Source of the DNA: Clostridiales bacterium | GTDB taxonomy: Bacteria; Bacillota; Clostridia; Peptostreptococcales; Acidaminobacteraceae | NCBI GenBank assembly: GCA_016342415.1 | Contig: JAEIOD010000027.1 | Span: 20,029-84,028, forward strand | Direction: 5' to 3' | Length of the DNA: 64,000 nt | Made by a program: the position numbers and the translations under genes | Part shown: positions 31,917 through 42,010 of the stretch, one piece after another | Layout of the letters: the number at the start of each line of letters is the position of its first letter | How positions within the stretch are numbered: position 1 is the first letter of the stretch | Notes under the pieces: generated by a model | What the model saw: only the letters and a program-made list of their open reading frames with translations | What the model was told of the DNA's origin: nothing | Database searches by the model: none

Positions 31917-33716
31917 TTAATCTACTTTCTCTTCTTTTTTTGGTATTACCAAATCTAAGAATAGTTCCTCTAATTGAGCTTCTTCTGCTGGAGCAGGTGC
32001 GTTTGTTAGAAGACATGTTGCTTGTTGAGTCTTAGGGAATGCAATTACGTCTCTGATATTATCAATATTTAAAAGTTCCATAACCACTCTATCAAGACCA
32101 TATGCAATACCACCATGTGGTGGCACACCATATTTAAAGGCATCCAATAAGAAACCGAATTTACTATTTGCCTCTTCTTCAGTAAAGCCCAATGCTTTAA
32201 ACATTCTTGATTGTAATTCAGAATTATGAATTCTAATTGAACCACCACCAATTTCAGAACCATTTAATACTAAGTCATAAGCTTTTGCTCTAGCATTTGC
32301 AGGATCAGATTCTATCATATCCATATCGGCATCAAGAGGCGATGTAAACGGATGATGTTTAGCAACGTATCTATCTTCTTCTTCTGAGTATTCAAATAAC
32401 GGGAATTCATTAACCCATAAAATCTTATAGTCACCTTCTGCAATTTTGTCTAATTTCTTAGCAATTTCACATCTTAGTGCACCAAGTGTAGCAAAAACAA
32501 CAGATGGTTTGTCAGCTATAAATAAGATCATATCTCCTACTTTTGCTTCCATTCTTTCAGTGATGTTTTTTACATCTTCTTCTGATAAAAATTTAGCTAT
32601 AGGTGAATCCAACCCTTCTTCAGTAATTTTCATCCAAGCCATACCTTTTGCACCGTATGTCTTAGCGAACTTTTCTAGATTTTTCATACCTTTTTTACTG
32701 AACTCTATAGCACCGCCATCAATATTGATCGCTCTAACATCATTTCCAGCTTTTACTGTGTCAGCAAATACACCGAACCCACAAGTTTCTGCAATATCAT
32801 TTAATGCTTTTAGTTCATAACCGAATCTTAAGTCCGGTTTATCAGAACCGAATCTTTCCATGGCTTCTTTATATGCCATTGTCATGAACGGTGTTGGTAA
32901 ATCCACATCAAGCATTTCTTTGAACATTTTTTGCATCAAACGCTCATTAATAGACATAACATCTTTTTCTTCAACAAAACTAAGTTCAACATCCACTTGA
33001 GTAAACTCAGGTTGTCTGTCAGCTCTTAAATCTTCGTCTCTAAAGCATTTAACGATTTGATAGTATCTATCAATTCCTGACACCATTAACATCTGCTTGA
33101 ATAACTGTGGTGACTGTGGTAATGCATAAAATTTATTTGGATTCACTCTACTTGGCACTAAGTAATCTCTAGCACCTTCTGGAGTTGGCTTGTTTAAAAA
33201 TGGTGTTTCAACTTCTAAGAATCCTTCTCCACCGAAGAAGTTTCTAAATACCGAAGCAACCTTTGATCTAAACAATAAATTATTGTACATTTTGGGTTTT
33301 CTTAAATCCAAATATCTGTACTTCAATCTTAATTGCTCACCCGCACCATCATCATCATTGATATGAATTGGTGGTACTTCTGATTCAGATAATATCTTAA
33401 TTGACTCAGCAAACACTTCCACTTTCCCAGTTGGAATATCATTGTTAATACTTTGTCTTAGTTTTACTGTACCTTCAACAGCGATAACATACTCGCCTCT
33501 TATTGGATCCGCTAAATCAAATGCTTCTTGAGATACTGCTGTATCAAACACTATTTGAGCAATCCCTTCACGGTCTCTTAAATCAACAAATAATAAACCA
33601 CCAAGATTCCTTCTTTTTTGAACCCAGCCCATAAGAACAACTTTTTGATCGATATGTTCTTCTCTTAATAGACCTGCATAATGGGTTCTCTTTAAACCAT
33701 TTAATAATTCAGCCAT
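31917..33716 (-). CDS. aspS: Aspartyl-tRNA synthetase
   Basis: The 599-residue class II synthetase charges tRNA-Asp. It has the N-terminal OB-fold anticodon domain (VVLMGWVQKRRNLGGLLFVDLRDREGIAQIVFD), the class II core (RYLDLRKP, YLVPSRVNPNKFYALPQSPQLFKQMLM, CFRDEDLRADRQPEFTQVDVE), the bacterial insertion domain (about residues 280-420), and motif 3 AYGLDRVVMELL. Length is as expected for bacterial AspRS. AAGGAGGCATT precedes the ATG. It is controlled by a T-box with a GAC specifier. In related clostridia hisS often lies directly upstream; here hemZ is upstream and hisS is absent. Confidence 0.97.
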   Translation of the reverse strand: MAELLNGLKRTHYAGLLREEHIDQKVVLMGWVQKRRNLGGLLFVDLRDREGIAQIVFDTAVSQEAFDLADPIRGEYVIAVEGTVKLRQSINNDIPTGKVEVFAESIKILSESEVPPIHINDDDGAGEQLRLKYRYLDLRKPKMYNNLLFRSKVASVFRNFFGGEGFLEVETPFLNKPTPEGARDYLVPSRVNPNKFYALPQSPQLFKQMLMVSGIDRYYQIVKCFRDEDLRADRQPEFTQVDVELSFVEEKDVMSINERLMQKMFKEMLDVDLPTPFMTMAYKEAMERFGSDKPDLRFGYELKALNDIAETCGFGVFADTVKAGNDVRAINIDGGAIEFSKKGMKNLEKFAKTYGAKGMAWMKITEEGLDSPIAKFLSEEDVKNITERMEAKVGDMILFIADKPSVVFATLGALRCEIAKKLDKIAEGDYKILWVNEFPLFEYSEEEDRYVAKHHPFTSPLDADMDMIESDPANARAKAYDLVLNGSEIGGGSIRIHNSELQSRMFKALGFTEEEANSKFGFLLDAFKYGVPPHGGIAYGLDRVVMELLNIDNIRDVIAFPKTQQATCLLTNAPAPAEEAQLEELFLDLVIPKKEEKVD

Positions 33717-33744
33717 AATGCCTCCTTAGATATTCAGTGTTCAT

Positions 33745-33940
33745 ATAAACAAAAAAATCGTCACTTATATGAAATTTCATACAAGGGACGAGATTACTCC
33801 CGCGGTGCCACCCTAATTGGTTAAACCCACTTCATTATCGGTACATTATTTCAAGTGTCTTTCAATAAATCCTTCTTCACTGGCTTTCACCTAACCCAGC
33901 TCGCTTTGGAATATCATCTATCTACTTTTCTTGAGTACCT
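33745..33940 (-). promoter_or_regulatory. T-box leader of aspS with Asp (GAC) specifier
   Basis: On the minus strand the T-box sequence AGGGTGGCACCGCGGGAG lies near 33797-33814. It is followed by a terminator (CGTCCCTTGTATGAAA and partner, T-run 33757-33751). Stem I closes with GGTACTCAAG (from 33939) against CTTGA and GTACC. The specifier loop reads GAAAGACAC with GAC at 33859-33857, an aspartate codon, so uncharged tRNA-Asp should relieve termination. Confidence 0.92.
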
Positions 33941-33984
33941 TATTAATATAGAATTAGTATAATATAATACCAATCATTTGTAAA

Positions 33985-35424
33985 CTAAATCTCAAAAAAT
34001 GATGCTTCCTTTTCTATGACTTCATCAATTCTTGATATATAATCTTCTATCCCTTTTACATTAGCTATTCTGTGGAATAAATCTTTTTTTGGATAACATT
34101 TTTTAGAAACTGCGCCAGCACCCAATGCCAAGATACTATGTTTCTCCTCTATGATACGAATATTGTATAAGGATTCATACCCTTCTTTACAATACCCTAT
34201 ATTTTCAAAATTACCAACCATATTTTTTTGTCTATACATATAATATGGTACATAACCATTTGATCTTAATACCGATTCGGTTGATTTTAACATTTCTTCA
34301 ACCAATTCTGCTTGTGTCATTTGATATTTATCCAATGTTTCTTTTAAACGAGAACTCACTTTGACAGCTAGTGTATGAATGGTAATATTTTCAGGATCCA
34401 AAGCTATAATGGTCTCTAAAGTTTTTTCAACATCTTCTAGAGTTTCATCTGGAAGACCCAATATCAAATCCATATTGATACTGTTAAAACCAACTGTTTT
34501 AGCCAAATTGTAGGACTCAATAATATCTTTTGTTTCATGATCTCTACCAATCAACTGTAAGGTTTTATTATTCATACTTTGAGGATTAACACAGATTCTA
34601 GACACATCATATTTCTTTAGTACATTCAACTTGTCTCGCGTGATGGTATCTGGTCTACCCGCTTCTACTGTAAACTCTTTTAAAGTTGCACAGTCGAAGT
34701 ATTGATCCAGTTTTTTGAGTAAAATCTCAAACTGTCCTTCGGTTAAAACACTAGGGGTACCACCACCAATATAAATACAATCCACTTCCAAATGATTCGT
34801 TACTATTTTTTTATATGCTTCGTCAATTTCTCGAAGTAAGCATTCAAAATACATCTCAACAAGTTTACCTTTTTGCCTCATATCATTTGATGGAAATGAA
34901 CAATACAGACATCTCGTCGGGCAAAATGGAATACAAATATATAAACTCAGTTTTGAGGTATCATCTGCATCTAATAAAAATGGTTTTTCTCGTTTTGCAA
35001 TTTCTAACAACAGTGCTCTTTTGTGTTTTGAAATTCGGTGTTCATTATAAAGAACTGCATCAATTTCCTCATCCGAGTAATTTTTATTAAACATTTCATG
35101 TACCAGTTTAACGGGTCTAACACCTACCAATGTACCATAGTGATTTTCAACTCCTGTAATTTCATGTGATAAATCGTACAATACTCTCGCATTACTCCTC
35201 TTAATCAAACGCTTATTGATTTGCTCATCAGAAGTAAGTTGAACTGTTTCCTGATATGTTTTTCCATGATAACTCGCACTGACAACTACCTTTTCAGAGT
35301 TTTTTTCAATTGAATTGATTATGGTTTCAGAATCACCCTCTAAAACGAATGTTACTTCCTTAAAAAAAGTTTTTATTAAGTGGGCTACACCATATTGATT
35401 GTCATGGTTAATTTTAACTTTCAT
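33985..35424 (-). CDS. hemZ: Radical SAM coproporphyrinogen dehydrogenase-like HemZ
   Basis: A 479-residue radical SAM protein with the iron-sulfur motif CPFC-type: ICIPFCPTRCLYCSFP with Cys168, Cys172 and Cys175. IYIGGGTPSVL, TVEAGRPDTI and NMDLILGLPDE complete the HemN-like core. The N-terminal region of about 155 residues before the core, with GVRPVKLVHEM, is specific to the HemZ group. HemZ is assigned to oxygen-independent coproporphyrinogen oxidation, although heme synthesis in this organism is unproven and related HemN-like proteins have other roles. It follows the MBL gene by eight bases in the relA-dtd-MBL-hemZ block. Confidence 0.9.
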   Translation of the reverse strand: MKVKINHDNQYGVAHLIKTFFKEVTFVLEGDSETIINSIEKNSEKVVVSASYHGKTYQETVQLTSDEQINKRLIKRSNARVLYDLSHEITGVENHYGTLVGVRPVKLVHEMFNKNYSDEEIDAVLYNEHRISKHKRALLLEIAKREKPFLLDADDTSKLSLYICIPFCPTRCLYCSFPSNDMRQKGKLVEMYFECLLREIDEAYKKIVTNHLEVDCIYIGGGTPSVLTEGQFEILLKKLDQYFDCATLKEFTVEAGRPDTITRDKLNVLKKYDVSRICVNPQSMNNKTLQLIGRDHETKDIIESYNLAKTVGFNSINMDLILGLPDETLEDVEKTLETIIALDPENITIHTLAVKVSSRLKETLDKYQMTQAELVEEMLKSTESVLRSNGYVPYYMYRQKNMVGNFENIGYCKEGYESLYNIRIIEEKHSILALGAGAVSKKCYPKKDLFHRIANVKGIEDYISRIDEVIEKEASFFEI

Positions 35425-35432
35425 AATTACTC

Positions 35433-36047
35433 CTAAAAAAACGGATTCTTTTTTCTTTCATATCCAATTGTTGATTTTGGACCATGTCCCGGATAAACGT
35501 TAATTTTATCATCCAAATTGAATAACTTAAATGCAATAGATGCAAGTAATATTTGTTGACTACCACCATATAAATCAGTTCTACCTATTGATTTATGGAA
35601 CAACGTATCACCTGTAAATAAGTGATTGTCGACCAATATGCACATACCACCTTTTGTATGACCTGGTGTAGTAATGAATTTCATAGTTTTTTTACCGAAT
35701 TTTATAACATCATTATCTCTAATGTACTTATCAGCTTGGAAACTAATTGAAACATCACAAATTCTACTAGATTCATTGTAATTAGGATTTTGTAACATAT
35801 CATCTTCATCTTCCGATGCAACGATAAGTGCATTTAAAGAGTCTTTTAATACTTCTACAGCACCAATATGATCGCCATGACCATGTGTTAAAACAATATA
35901 TTTTACTTCTGCCTCATGCTTTTTTATAACTCTTTCAATAACTTCTGGTTGTGCACCCGGATCAATAATAATGGCTTCTTTTGTTTCGTCACACATCATT
36001 AAATAACAATTTACACCAAATGTCCCTACTACTATTTTTTCTATCAT
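35433..36047 (-). CDS. Metallo-beta-lactamase-fold hydrolase (YqgX/glyoxalase II-like)
   Basis: This 204-residue protein has the MBL fold with the zinc motif THGHGDHIG near residue 55 and further metal ligands in TPGHTKGGMC and HLFTGDTLF, then YPGHGPKSTIG. It resembles the YqgX group of hydroxyacylglutathione hydrolase-like proteins, whose substrate in organisms without glutathione is unclear. I chose the ATG at 36047; GAGGTG precedes it, and an in-frame GTG two codons upstream is less likely. It lies between dtd and hemZ, a conserved clostridial order. Confidence 0.9.
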   Translation of the reverse strand: MIEKIVVGTFGVNCYLMMCDETKEAIIIDPGAQPEVIERVIKKHEAEVKYIVLTHGHGDHIGAVEVLKDSLNALIVASEDEDDMLQNPNYNESSRICDVSISFQADKYIRDNDVIKFGKKTMKFITTPGHTKGGMCILVDNHLFTGDTLFHKSIGRTDLYGGSQQILLASIAFKLFNLDDKINVYPGHGPKSTIGYERKKNPFF

Positions 36048-36055
36048 AATCACCT

Positions 36056-36502
36056 CTAAAACTTCTTATTACTGTCTAACATGACTGTTACCGGTCCGTC
36101 ATTACAGATATCCACTTGCATATCAGCTTGAAATACACCTGTCTCTACAGGTACTCGACCTCTACAATATTCAACTAATTTCATATATAAATCATTGGCT
36201 TCATCCGGTCTAGCAGCTTCGATAAAGCTAGGTCGTCTGCCTTTTCTACAATCAGCCAATAGTGTGAACTGTGACACAACCAACATCTCACCTTTTACAT
36301 CTTGTATCGATAGATTCATCTTCTCTTCTTCATCTTCAAATATTCTTAAATTCAAAAGTTTGTCAGCAATATAAGTCATATCACTTTCAGTATCTCCCTT
36401 TTCAACACCAAGAAGCACCATAAACCCATGATTAATTTTACCAACGATTTCATTATCTACTGTCACACTCGAATGTTTAACCCTTTGTACTACAGCTCTC
36501 AT
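36056..36502 (-). CDS. dtd: D-aminoacyl-tRNA deacylase
   Basis: A 148-residue DTD enzyme that removes D-amino acids wrongly attached to tRNA. It starts [16 protein letters not shown] and carries the catalytic [17 protein letters not shown] motif near residues 78-95 and the C-terminal [11 protein letters not shown] (Gly-Pro motif). Length matches the family exactly. It follows relA and is separated from it by a terminator hairpin; the MBL gene begins a few bases after its stop. Confidence 0.96.
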   Translation of the reverse strand: MRAVVQRVKHSSVTVDNEIVGKINHGFMVLLGVEKGDTESDMTYIADKLLNLRIFEDEEEKMNLSIQDVKGEMLVVSQFTLLADCRKGRRPSFIEAARPDEANDLYMKLVEYCRGRVPVETGVFQADMQVDICNDGPVTVMLDSNKKF

Positions 36503-36517
36503 ATAACCTCCCTCATA

Positions 36518-36543
36518 GAAAAACTGACATATAAATGTCAGTT
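36518..36543 (-). terminator. Terminator between relA and dtd
   Basis: AACTGACAT, loop, ATGTCAGTT then TTTTC on the minus strand, overlapping the relA stop. It may separate or attenuate transcription into dtd. Confidence 0.75.
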
Positions 36544-38719
36544 AGGATGTAACTCTTTTTACTTCTATGATATTTTCTAAAGTATTTAATCGATTTAACA
36601 AACTATTAAGCTTATTGATATCACTTACTTCTATACTTAAATTAATAACTGCAACCCCTGATTTTAACAGTTTTGCACTGACACCTGTTACGACTAAATT
36701 AATTGCTGTTATTATCGATGTTACTTCCGATAACAGACCTTTTCGATCAGGTGCAATAACTTGAATTTCAGTTGTAAATGTTGCGGTCTCTTCAACTTGC
36801 CATGCAACTTCAATAAAACGACTCTTCATTTCATCTGTGCTCTCAAAGTTTTTACAATCTGCTCTATGAACTGTCACACCACGTCCACGAGTGATATAGC
36901 CAATAATATCATCACCTGGTACAGGTGTACAGCATCTTGCAAATCTTATAAGTAAATCATCCAAACCTTTTACAATGACCGATTGACCCGCTCGTTTGCT
37001 ATTTTTTTCCTGTACACGTCTATCTTCCTTCTTTGATTCAAGTTCTTTGATTTCGATTTCATCAATTTTATGTTCTTTTTTATAAGCTTCTTTTAATTTC
37101 GGAAGCACTTGATTCATCATGATGCCACCATAACCAATAGTCGCATACAAGTCATCAATTGAATAAACACTGAGTCTTGCCATTAAAGGATCTAACCATT
37201 TTGGAACCATAAGATCAGAGACTTTGAAACCAGCTTTTCTGATTTCTTTTTCTATCATATCTCTACCTTTTTCAATATTTTCTTCACGACGTTCTTTTTT
37301 GAACCAATGTTTGATCTTATTTTTTGCCTGAGTACTCTTAACAAAGGTCAACCAATCACGACTAGGGCCATTGGAATTCTTTTGGGTTAAGATTTCAACT
37401 ATTTCACCTGTACTAAGTTTAAAGTTTAAAGGTACAATTCTACCATTTACTTTCGCCCCTACACATTTATTGCCTACTTCTGTGTGTATCTTATAAGCAA
37501 AATCTACTGGCGTAGAACCTTCAGGTAACTCAACCACACTACTCTGAGGTGTAAACACGTACACTTGATGATTTAATATATCAATCTTCAAAGAATCTAA
37601 AAACTCCTCTGGATTATCTATATCTCCTTGCCATTCCATCATTTGACGTAACCAGACAAGTTTCTCATCGATATTGTTCATGCCCTTCTTAGCTTCCTTA
37701 TAATTGAAGTGAGCTGCAATACCATATTCAGATACTTTATGCATCTCCTGTGTTCTTATCTGTACTTCAAACGGTTCTCCTTCATTTCCCATTACTGTGG
37801 TGTGAAGTGAACGGTACATATTGGGTTTTGGCATAGCAATATAATCTTTGAATCTACCCGGCATCGGTTTCCACAACGTATGAACCGTACCTAAAGCTGC
37901 GTAACAATCTTTGACTGTATCTACAAGGATTCTAATCGCAGTAATATCATAAATTTCAGAAAATTCCTTTTTCTGATACTTAAGTTTTTTATAAATTGAA
38001 TAAAAATTCTTAGGTCTTCCATAAACTTCATAAGACATCTCAATTTCGTCTAAAGAATCTGAAATCTGCTCAATTACCTTATCAATGTATGTTTTACGTT
38101 CAGAAAGTTTCTTATTAATTTTACTACTCAGTTCATAATAACTTTCCGGTTCCAAGTACAATAGACATAAATCTTCAAGTTCACCTTTAATCTTAAATAT
38201 ACCCAATCGATGAGCAATAGGAACGTAGATTTCAAGTGTCTCCAACGCTTTTTCTTGTTTTTTCGATTCTGATTGATATTTCAGAGTACGCATATTATGC
38301 AGTCTATCGACTAACTTAATCAAAATTACTCTGATGTCTTTTGCCATAGCCAAAAACATTTTTCTAAGATTTTCTACTTGAATTTCTTGTTTGGTTTCAT
38401 AGTGCATCTTTGTTAACTTTGTTACACCATCAACGAGTTGAGCAACAGAGTGACCAAATTCAGCTTCTATATCCTCAAAAGACGCATCTGTATCTTCAAT
38501 CGTATCATGTAATAAACACGCTACAATAGTATCTGAATCCACTTCAAGTTCTGCAACAATCAACGAGACTGCCAATGGGTGAATAAAAAATGGTTCTCCC
38601 GATTTTCGGAGTTGACCCTCATGAGCATTTTGAGCATAATGAAATGCTTTCTCTAGTTTTTCTATATCAACATTCTTATTAATGGATTTAATTTTTTCTA
38701 TATATTCTTTAACTTCCAA
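36542..38719 (-). CDS. relA: (p)ppGpp synthetase/hydrolase (RelA/SpoT)
   Basis: The 725-residue long-form Rel enzyme makes and degrades the alarmone (p)ppGpp. In order: an HD hydrolase domain (HPLAVSLIVAEL, CLLHDTIEDTDASFEDI), the synthetase domain (YEVYGRPKNFYSIYKKLK, YRSLHTTVMGNEGEPFEVQIRT), a TGS domain (VFTPQSSVVELPEGSTPVDFAYKIH), a conserved cysteine region (RFARCCTPVPGDDIIGY) and a C-terminal ACT domain. The HD residues appear intact, so it is likely bifunctional. The start is a TTG at 38719 with AGAAGGTG upstream. It sits downstream of apt in the recJ-apt-relA-dtd block. Confidence 0.96.
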   Translation of the reverse strand: MEVKEYIEKIKSINKNVDIEKLEKAFHYAQNAHEGQLRKSGEPFFIHPLAVSLIVAELEVDSDTIVACLLHDTIEDTDASFEDIEAEFGHSVAQLVDGVTKLTKMHYETKQEIQVENLRKMFLAMAKDIRVILIKLVDRLHNMRTLKYQSESKKQEKALETLEIYVPIAHRLGIFKIKGELEDLCLLYLEPESYYELSSKINKKLSERKTYIDKVIEQISDSLDEIEMSYEVYGRPKNFYSIYKKLKYQKKEFSEIYDITAIRILVDTVKDCYAALGTVHTLWKPMPGRFKDYIAMPKPNMYRSLHTTVMGNEGEPFEVQIRTQEMHKVSEYGIAAHFNYKEAKKGMNNIDEKLVWLRQMMEWQGDIDNPEEFLDSLKIDILNHQVYVFTPQSSVVELPEGSTPVDFAYKIHTEVGNKCVGAKVNGRIVPLNFKLSTGEIVEILTQKNSNGPSRDWLTFVKSTQAKNKIKHWFKKERREENIEKGRDMIEKEIRKAGFKVSDLMVPKWLDPLMARLSVYSIDDLYATIGYGGIMMNQVLPKLKEAYKKEHKIDEIEIKELESKKEDRRVQEKNSKRAGQSVIVKGLDDLLIRFARCCTPVPGDDIIGYITRGRGVTVHRADCKNFESTDEMKSRFIEVAWQVEETATFTTEIQVIAPDRKGLLSEVTSIITAINLVVTGVSAKLLKSGVAVINLSIEVSDINKLNSLLNRLNTLENIIEVKRVTS

Positions 38720-38832
38720 GTGTACACCTTCTAACTTCTGTCATTTAGTGAAAATGATTAATATAATTATTATATAACAAAACGTGTCCCTAAACAATAG
38801 ACAAATATATCTGCCACTCTAATGGAATATAC

Positions 38833-38859
38833 AAAAAAGTCCACTTCTAAAGTGGACTT
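38833..38859 (-). terminator. Terminator of apt
   Basis: AAGTCCACTT and AAGTGGACTT form a ten-pair stem followed by TTTTTTG on the minus strand, 5 bases after the apt stop. Confidence 0.88.
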
Positions 38860-38863
38860 CATC

Positions 38864-39376
38864 TTAGTATTCTAATACTGTTCTTACAGGATATCCAGAT
38901 AAAATCTCTCTGCCTGGCAAGAAAGTCAATTCAATCAAAAATAATACAGCCGAAACTTCAGCACCCAATTTCTGTACCAGTTCAACTACAGCTTTTGTAG
39001 TACCACCAGTTGCTAATAAATCATCAACAATCAATACCTTGTCACCTTTTTTTATCGCGTCTTTATGAATTTCTAGTACATCAGTACCGTATTCTAATGC
39101 ATACTCATGACTTTCTGTTTCAGAAGGTAGTTTACCAGGTTTTCTAACAAGCACCAAAGGTTTTTGAGCAGCGTAAGCCATAGGTGCACTGAATATAAAT
39201 CCTCTTGCCTCAGGTCCGATAATCACATCATAATCATATTCATCAGCAATTTTTATCAATTCATCAATAGCATACTTGAACGCTTCAGGTTCTTGTAAAA
39301 GTGTTGTAATGTCTTTAAAACTGATTCCTTCCTTAGGAAAGTTCTCGACAGTTCTGATTTTACTTTTTAAATCCAT
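38864..39376 (-). CDS. apt: Adenine phosphoribosyltransferase
   Basis: This 170-residue enzyme forms AMP from adenine and PRPP in purine salvage. The PRPP-binding loop VLIVDDLLATGGTT spans about residues 114-127; the family N-terminus has VENFPKEGISFKDIT, and GPEARGFIFSAPMAY is the base-binding loop. Length is normal. It is located between recJ and relA as in many Firmicutes, and a strong terminator follows. Confidence 0.97.
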   Translation of the reverse strand: MDLKSKIRTVENFPKEGISFKDITTLLQEPEAFKYAIDELIKIADEYDYDVIIGPEARGFIFSAPMAYAAQKPLVLVRKPGKLPSETESHEYALEYGTDVLEIHKDAIKKGDKVLIVDDLLATGGTTKAVVELVQKLGAEVSAVLFLIELTFLPGREILSGYPVRTVLEY

Positions 39377-39391
39377 AATTCCTCCTGTTTA

Positions 39392-41866
39392 TCACTTAAT
39401 AATTTCTTTGTATATTTTTATATAGTCAAAAAATTCATCTCTTATTGATGATACTTTCTGGAAAATATCGGTTTCATCTAAACTGAGTTTTGAAGACGGT
39501 TTAGGTAGAACTTCAATATGATACGAGTGCGACTCAACTATTTTAATTAAACTCAAATGTTCTAATATTCGAAGTGATAATTCACATTTAATCACATCCA
39601 TATGTAACATATGCGAAAAATCCTCAAGTTCGATGGTTAATTTACCTTCTTCAGATAATAAAGCTTTATAAATATCAACTAAATCCAATCGATGTGGTAT
39701 AGCTGTATATAAGGCTTCGGATTGCACTTTTTCATCTTGATATGGTCTGCTTAAATATTTGACTTTTGATTGGCTATAGCCTTCCAATAAGCCTGCCCAA
39801 TTTTCATTGTAAAGCATATCATAAACAACCACTTCATCGTAGTTTTCAAAATCCAGATGTTTAAAGATTGGATTCACTACAATATTTATATCTGATCGTT
39901 TATCAATATCATTAAAATGAATACCAATTTCTGATGAGTTTATTTCTAAATCATCTAATCTGAAATACAATTCAATGAAACTATAAAAAGACTGGACCAA
40001 TATTAACTTCTTACCACCAACAGTCGTACAATAATCTAATCGATTGATATTTTCTTTATTAAAGTCCGTAAAAGCATATAATGGCCTCTCAGGACCATCT
40101 AACCCATTATAGAATAAAGCACGTGCCAATGTCTTTGTAAAACATTTACCAATTTCCGAAACTTTATAAAAGGCTGGTTCCAATCGTCTTATATCTTTAA
40201 TCATAAATTGGATGGTTTCAATACCTCTAAATGAATTTTTATTTAAAGTCATCACCATATCCAATTGATCTTGACTTCTTAAATCAGCATATTGCTCTGC
40301 AATACCGAATCCTATCGCATCAAAAGTTCTCTTACCATCATGTAAAACGATCTTTAAATGAGACTTTTCTTTTCCAATGGGTCTAACGTTATCAATGGTT
40401 AAACCATTATAGACAAAGGACGGTTTCGGATTGCCCATACCATGTGGTTCTAATTTTTCTAAGTCATCCAATGCTTCATGAGTAATTTCGTGGCTGTGTA
40501 GAATACCATCAATTTTCACTTTAGGTATAAGATCATCAGAAGTAATATGTTTATTGGCATAATCATTAATATCAACTCTTAGTTGGTCCACATCTGCTTC
40601 GTTTAATGACAATCCAGCAGCCTGCTTATGACCTCCAAATCCAATAAACAAGTGTTTACATGAGTTCAGAGCATCAAAAATACTGATATTTCCAACACTT
40701 CTAGCTGACCCTTTTGCTATACCATCTTCTACAGACAGAATAACCGATGGTCGATGATACTTTTCAGAGACCCTTGAAGCAACTATACCAATGACACCGG
40801 TATGCCACTTTACACCTTCTATAACAATAATTTTTTCTTTTTCCAAATCAACTTGTTCTTCTATTAACCTATCAATCGAAGCAACAATTTCCTTTTCTAT
40901 ATCCTGACGTTCCGTATTTAAACCATCCAGTGCTTTTGCTATATGTTCTGCTTCCATAGGATCTTTAGATGTCAACAACTGAACACCTAGTTCAGGCTTC
41001 CCGATTCTGCCAGCCGCATTTATTTTAGGTCCTAAATTAAATCCAATATGACCTGTATTGATATCTGTATCCTTTAGATTTGAAACTTCAATTAATGCTT
41101 GCAAACCAATATTTTTAGAATCCCTGATAACATCCAAACCCAATTTAGCTATAATTCTGTTTTCATCTACTATCGGTGCAATATCAGCTACTGTACCTAA
41201 CATCACAATATCAATAAAAAGATCATAATGCTTATAAAAACGTTCTCTCAAAAGCGCTTGTACAATTTTCATTGCAATACCAACACCAGCTAGCATGTCG
41301 AAAGGATACTCACAATCAGATTGTTTTGGGTTTAGTATTGCAAACGCATCTGGAAGATTTTCCTGACAATTATGGTGGTCTGTGATAATGATATCTTTCT
41401 TCTGTTTATTCACGTAAGCGACTTCTTCAACTGAAGTTATACCACAGTCAACACTTATAATCAGATCTGCTCCTTTTGAGATGATTGTTTCCATCCCTTG
41501 AATGGATAAACCATACCCTTCTTCTAGCCTGTTTGGAATATAGTAATTCACTGGGATATTCAAGAACTCAAAGCAAGTGACTAAAACAGAAATGGATGTA
41601 ATACCATCAACGTCATAATCACCATATATCCAAATGGATTCACCATTATCCATTGCATCTCTAATACGATCAATTGCTTTGCTCATTCCTTTCATCAAAA
41701 AAGGATCATACAATTGTTCTATAGCAGGATTTAAAAATATCTCTAAATCTTCAGCGCTATCATAACCCCTGTTGATGAGTATTTGTTTCACAATCGGATG
41801 TATATCAACCGATAATTCTGTATTCTTATTTCTTTCAATTGTCCATTTTTTACTATGTAAACTCAT
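39392..41866 (-). CDS. recJ: Single-stranded-DNA-specific exonuclease RecJ
   Basis: An 824-residue DHH-family 5'-3' exonuclease for recombination and repair. Motifs: IYGDYDVDGITSISVL, the DHH motif in IITDHHNCQ, the DHHA1 part (VASRVSEKYHRPSVIL, SARSVGNISIFDALNSC, FGGHKQAAGLS) and an OB-fold region (LEPHGMGNPKPSFVY). A C-terminal extension of about 250 residues, common in Firmicute RecJ, follows. I start it at 41866 (MSLHSKKW) because AAGAGAGAAT precedes that ATG and upstream residues are not RecJ-like. It lies between secF and apt. Confidence 0.94.
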   Translation of the reverse strand: MSLHSKKWTIERNKNTELSVDIHPIVKQILINRGYDSAEDLEIFLNPAIEQLYDPFLMKGMSKAIDRIRDAMDNGESIWIYGDYDVDGITSISVLVTCFEFLNIPVNYYIPNRLEEGYGLSIQGMETIISKGADLIISVDCGITSVEEVAYVNKQKKDIIITDHHNCQENLPDAFAILNPKQSDCEYPFDMLAGVGIAMKIVQALLRERFYKHYDLFIDIVMLGTVADIAPIVDENRIIAKLGLDVIRDSKNIGLQALIEVSNLKDTDINTGHIGFNLGPKINAAGRIGKPELGVQLLTSKDPMEAEHIAKALDGLNTERQDIEKEIVASIDRLIEEQVDLEKEKIIVIEGVKWHTGVIGIVASRVSEKYHRPSVILSVEDGIAKGSARSVGNISIFDALNSCKHLFIGFGGHKQAAGLSLNEADVDQLRVDINDYANKHITSDDLIPKVKIDGILHSHEITHEALDDLEKLEPHGMGNPKPSFVYNGLTIDNVRPIGKEKSHLKIVLHDGKRTFDAIGFGIAEQYADLRSQDQLDMVMTLNKNSFRGIETIQFMIKDIRRLEPAFYKVSEIGKCFTKTLARALFYNGLDGPERPLYAFTDFNKENINRLDYCTTVGGKKLILVQSFYSFIELYFRLDDLEINSSEIGIHFNDIDKRSDINIVVNPIFKHLDFENYDEVVVYDMLYNENWAGLLEGYSQSKVKYLSRPYQDEKVQSEALYTAIPHRLDLVDIYKALLSEEGKLTIELEDFSHMLHMDVIKCELSLRILEHLSLIKIVESHSYHIEVLPKPSSKLSLDETDIFQKVSSIRDEFFDYIKIYKEIIK

Positions 41867-41977
41867 ATTCTCTCTTCTTTCTATATTTATGATAGCTTGA
41901 TTTCTTTTATATGTAAAGAAAGAAAAGCATTTGAGACATATCATCCCAATGCTTTAAGATTTCAATAATCTAGATGA

Positions 41978-42005
41978 GAAAAGCTTAGAGATTACTCTCT
42001 AAGCC
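41978..42005 (-). terminator. Terminator of the secDF operon
   Basis: GCTTAGAGA, four bases, TCTCTAAGC and TTTTCTC on the minus strand, after the secF stop. Confidence 0.75.
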
Positions 42006-42010
42006 ATTGA

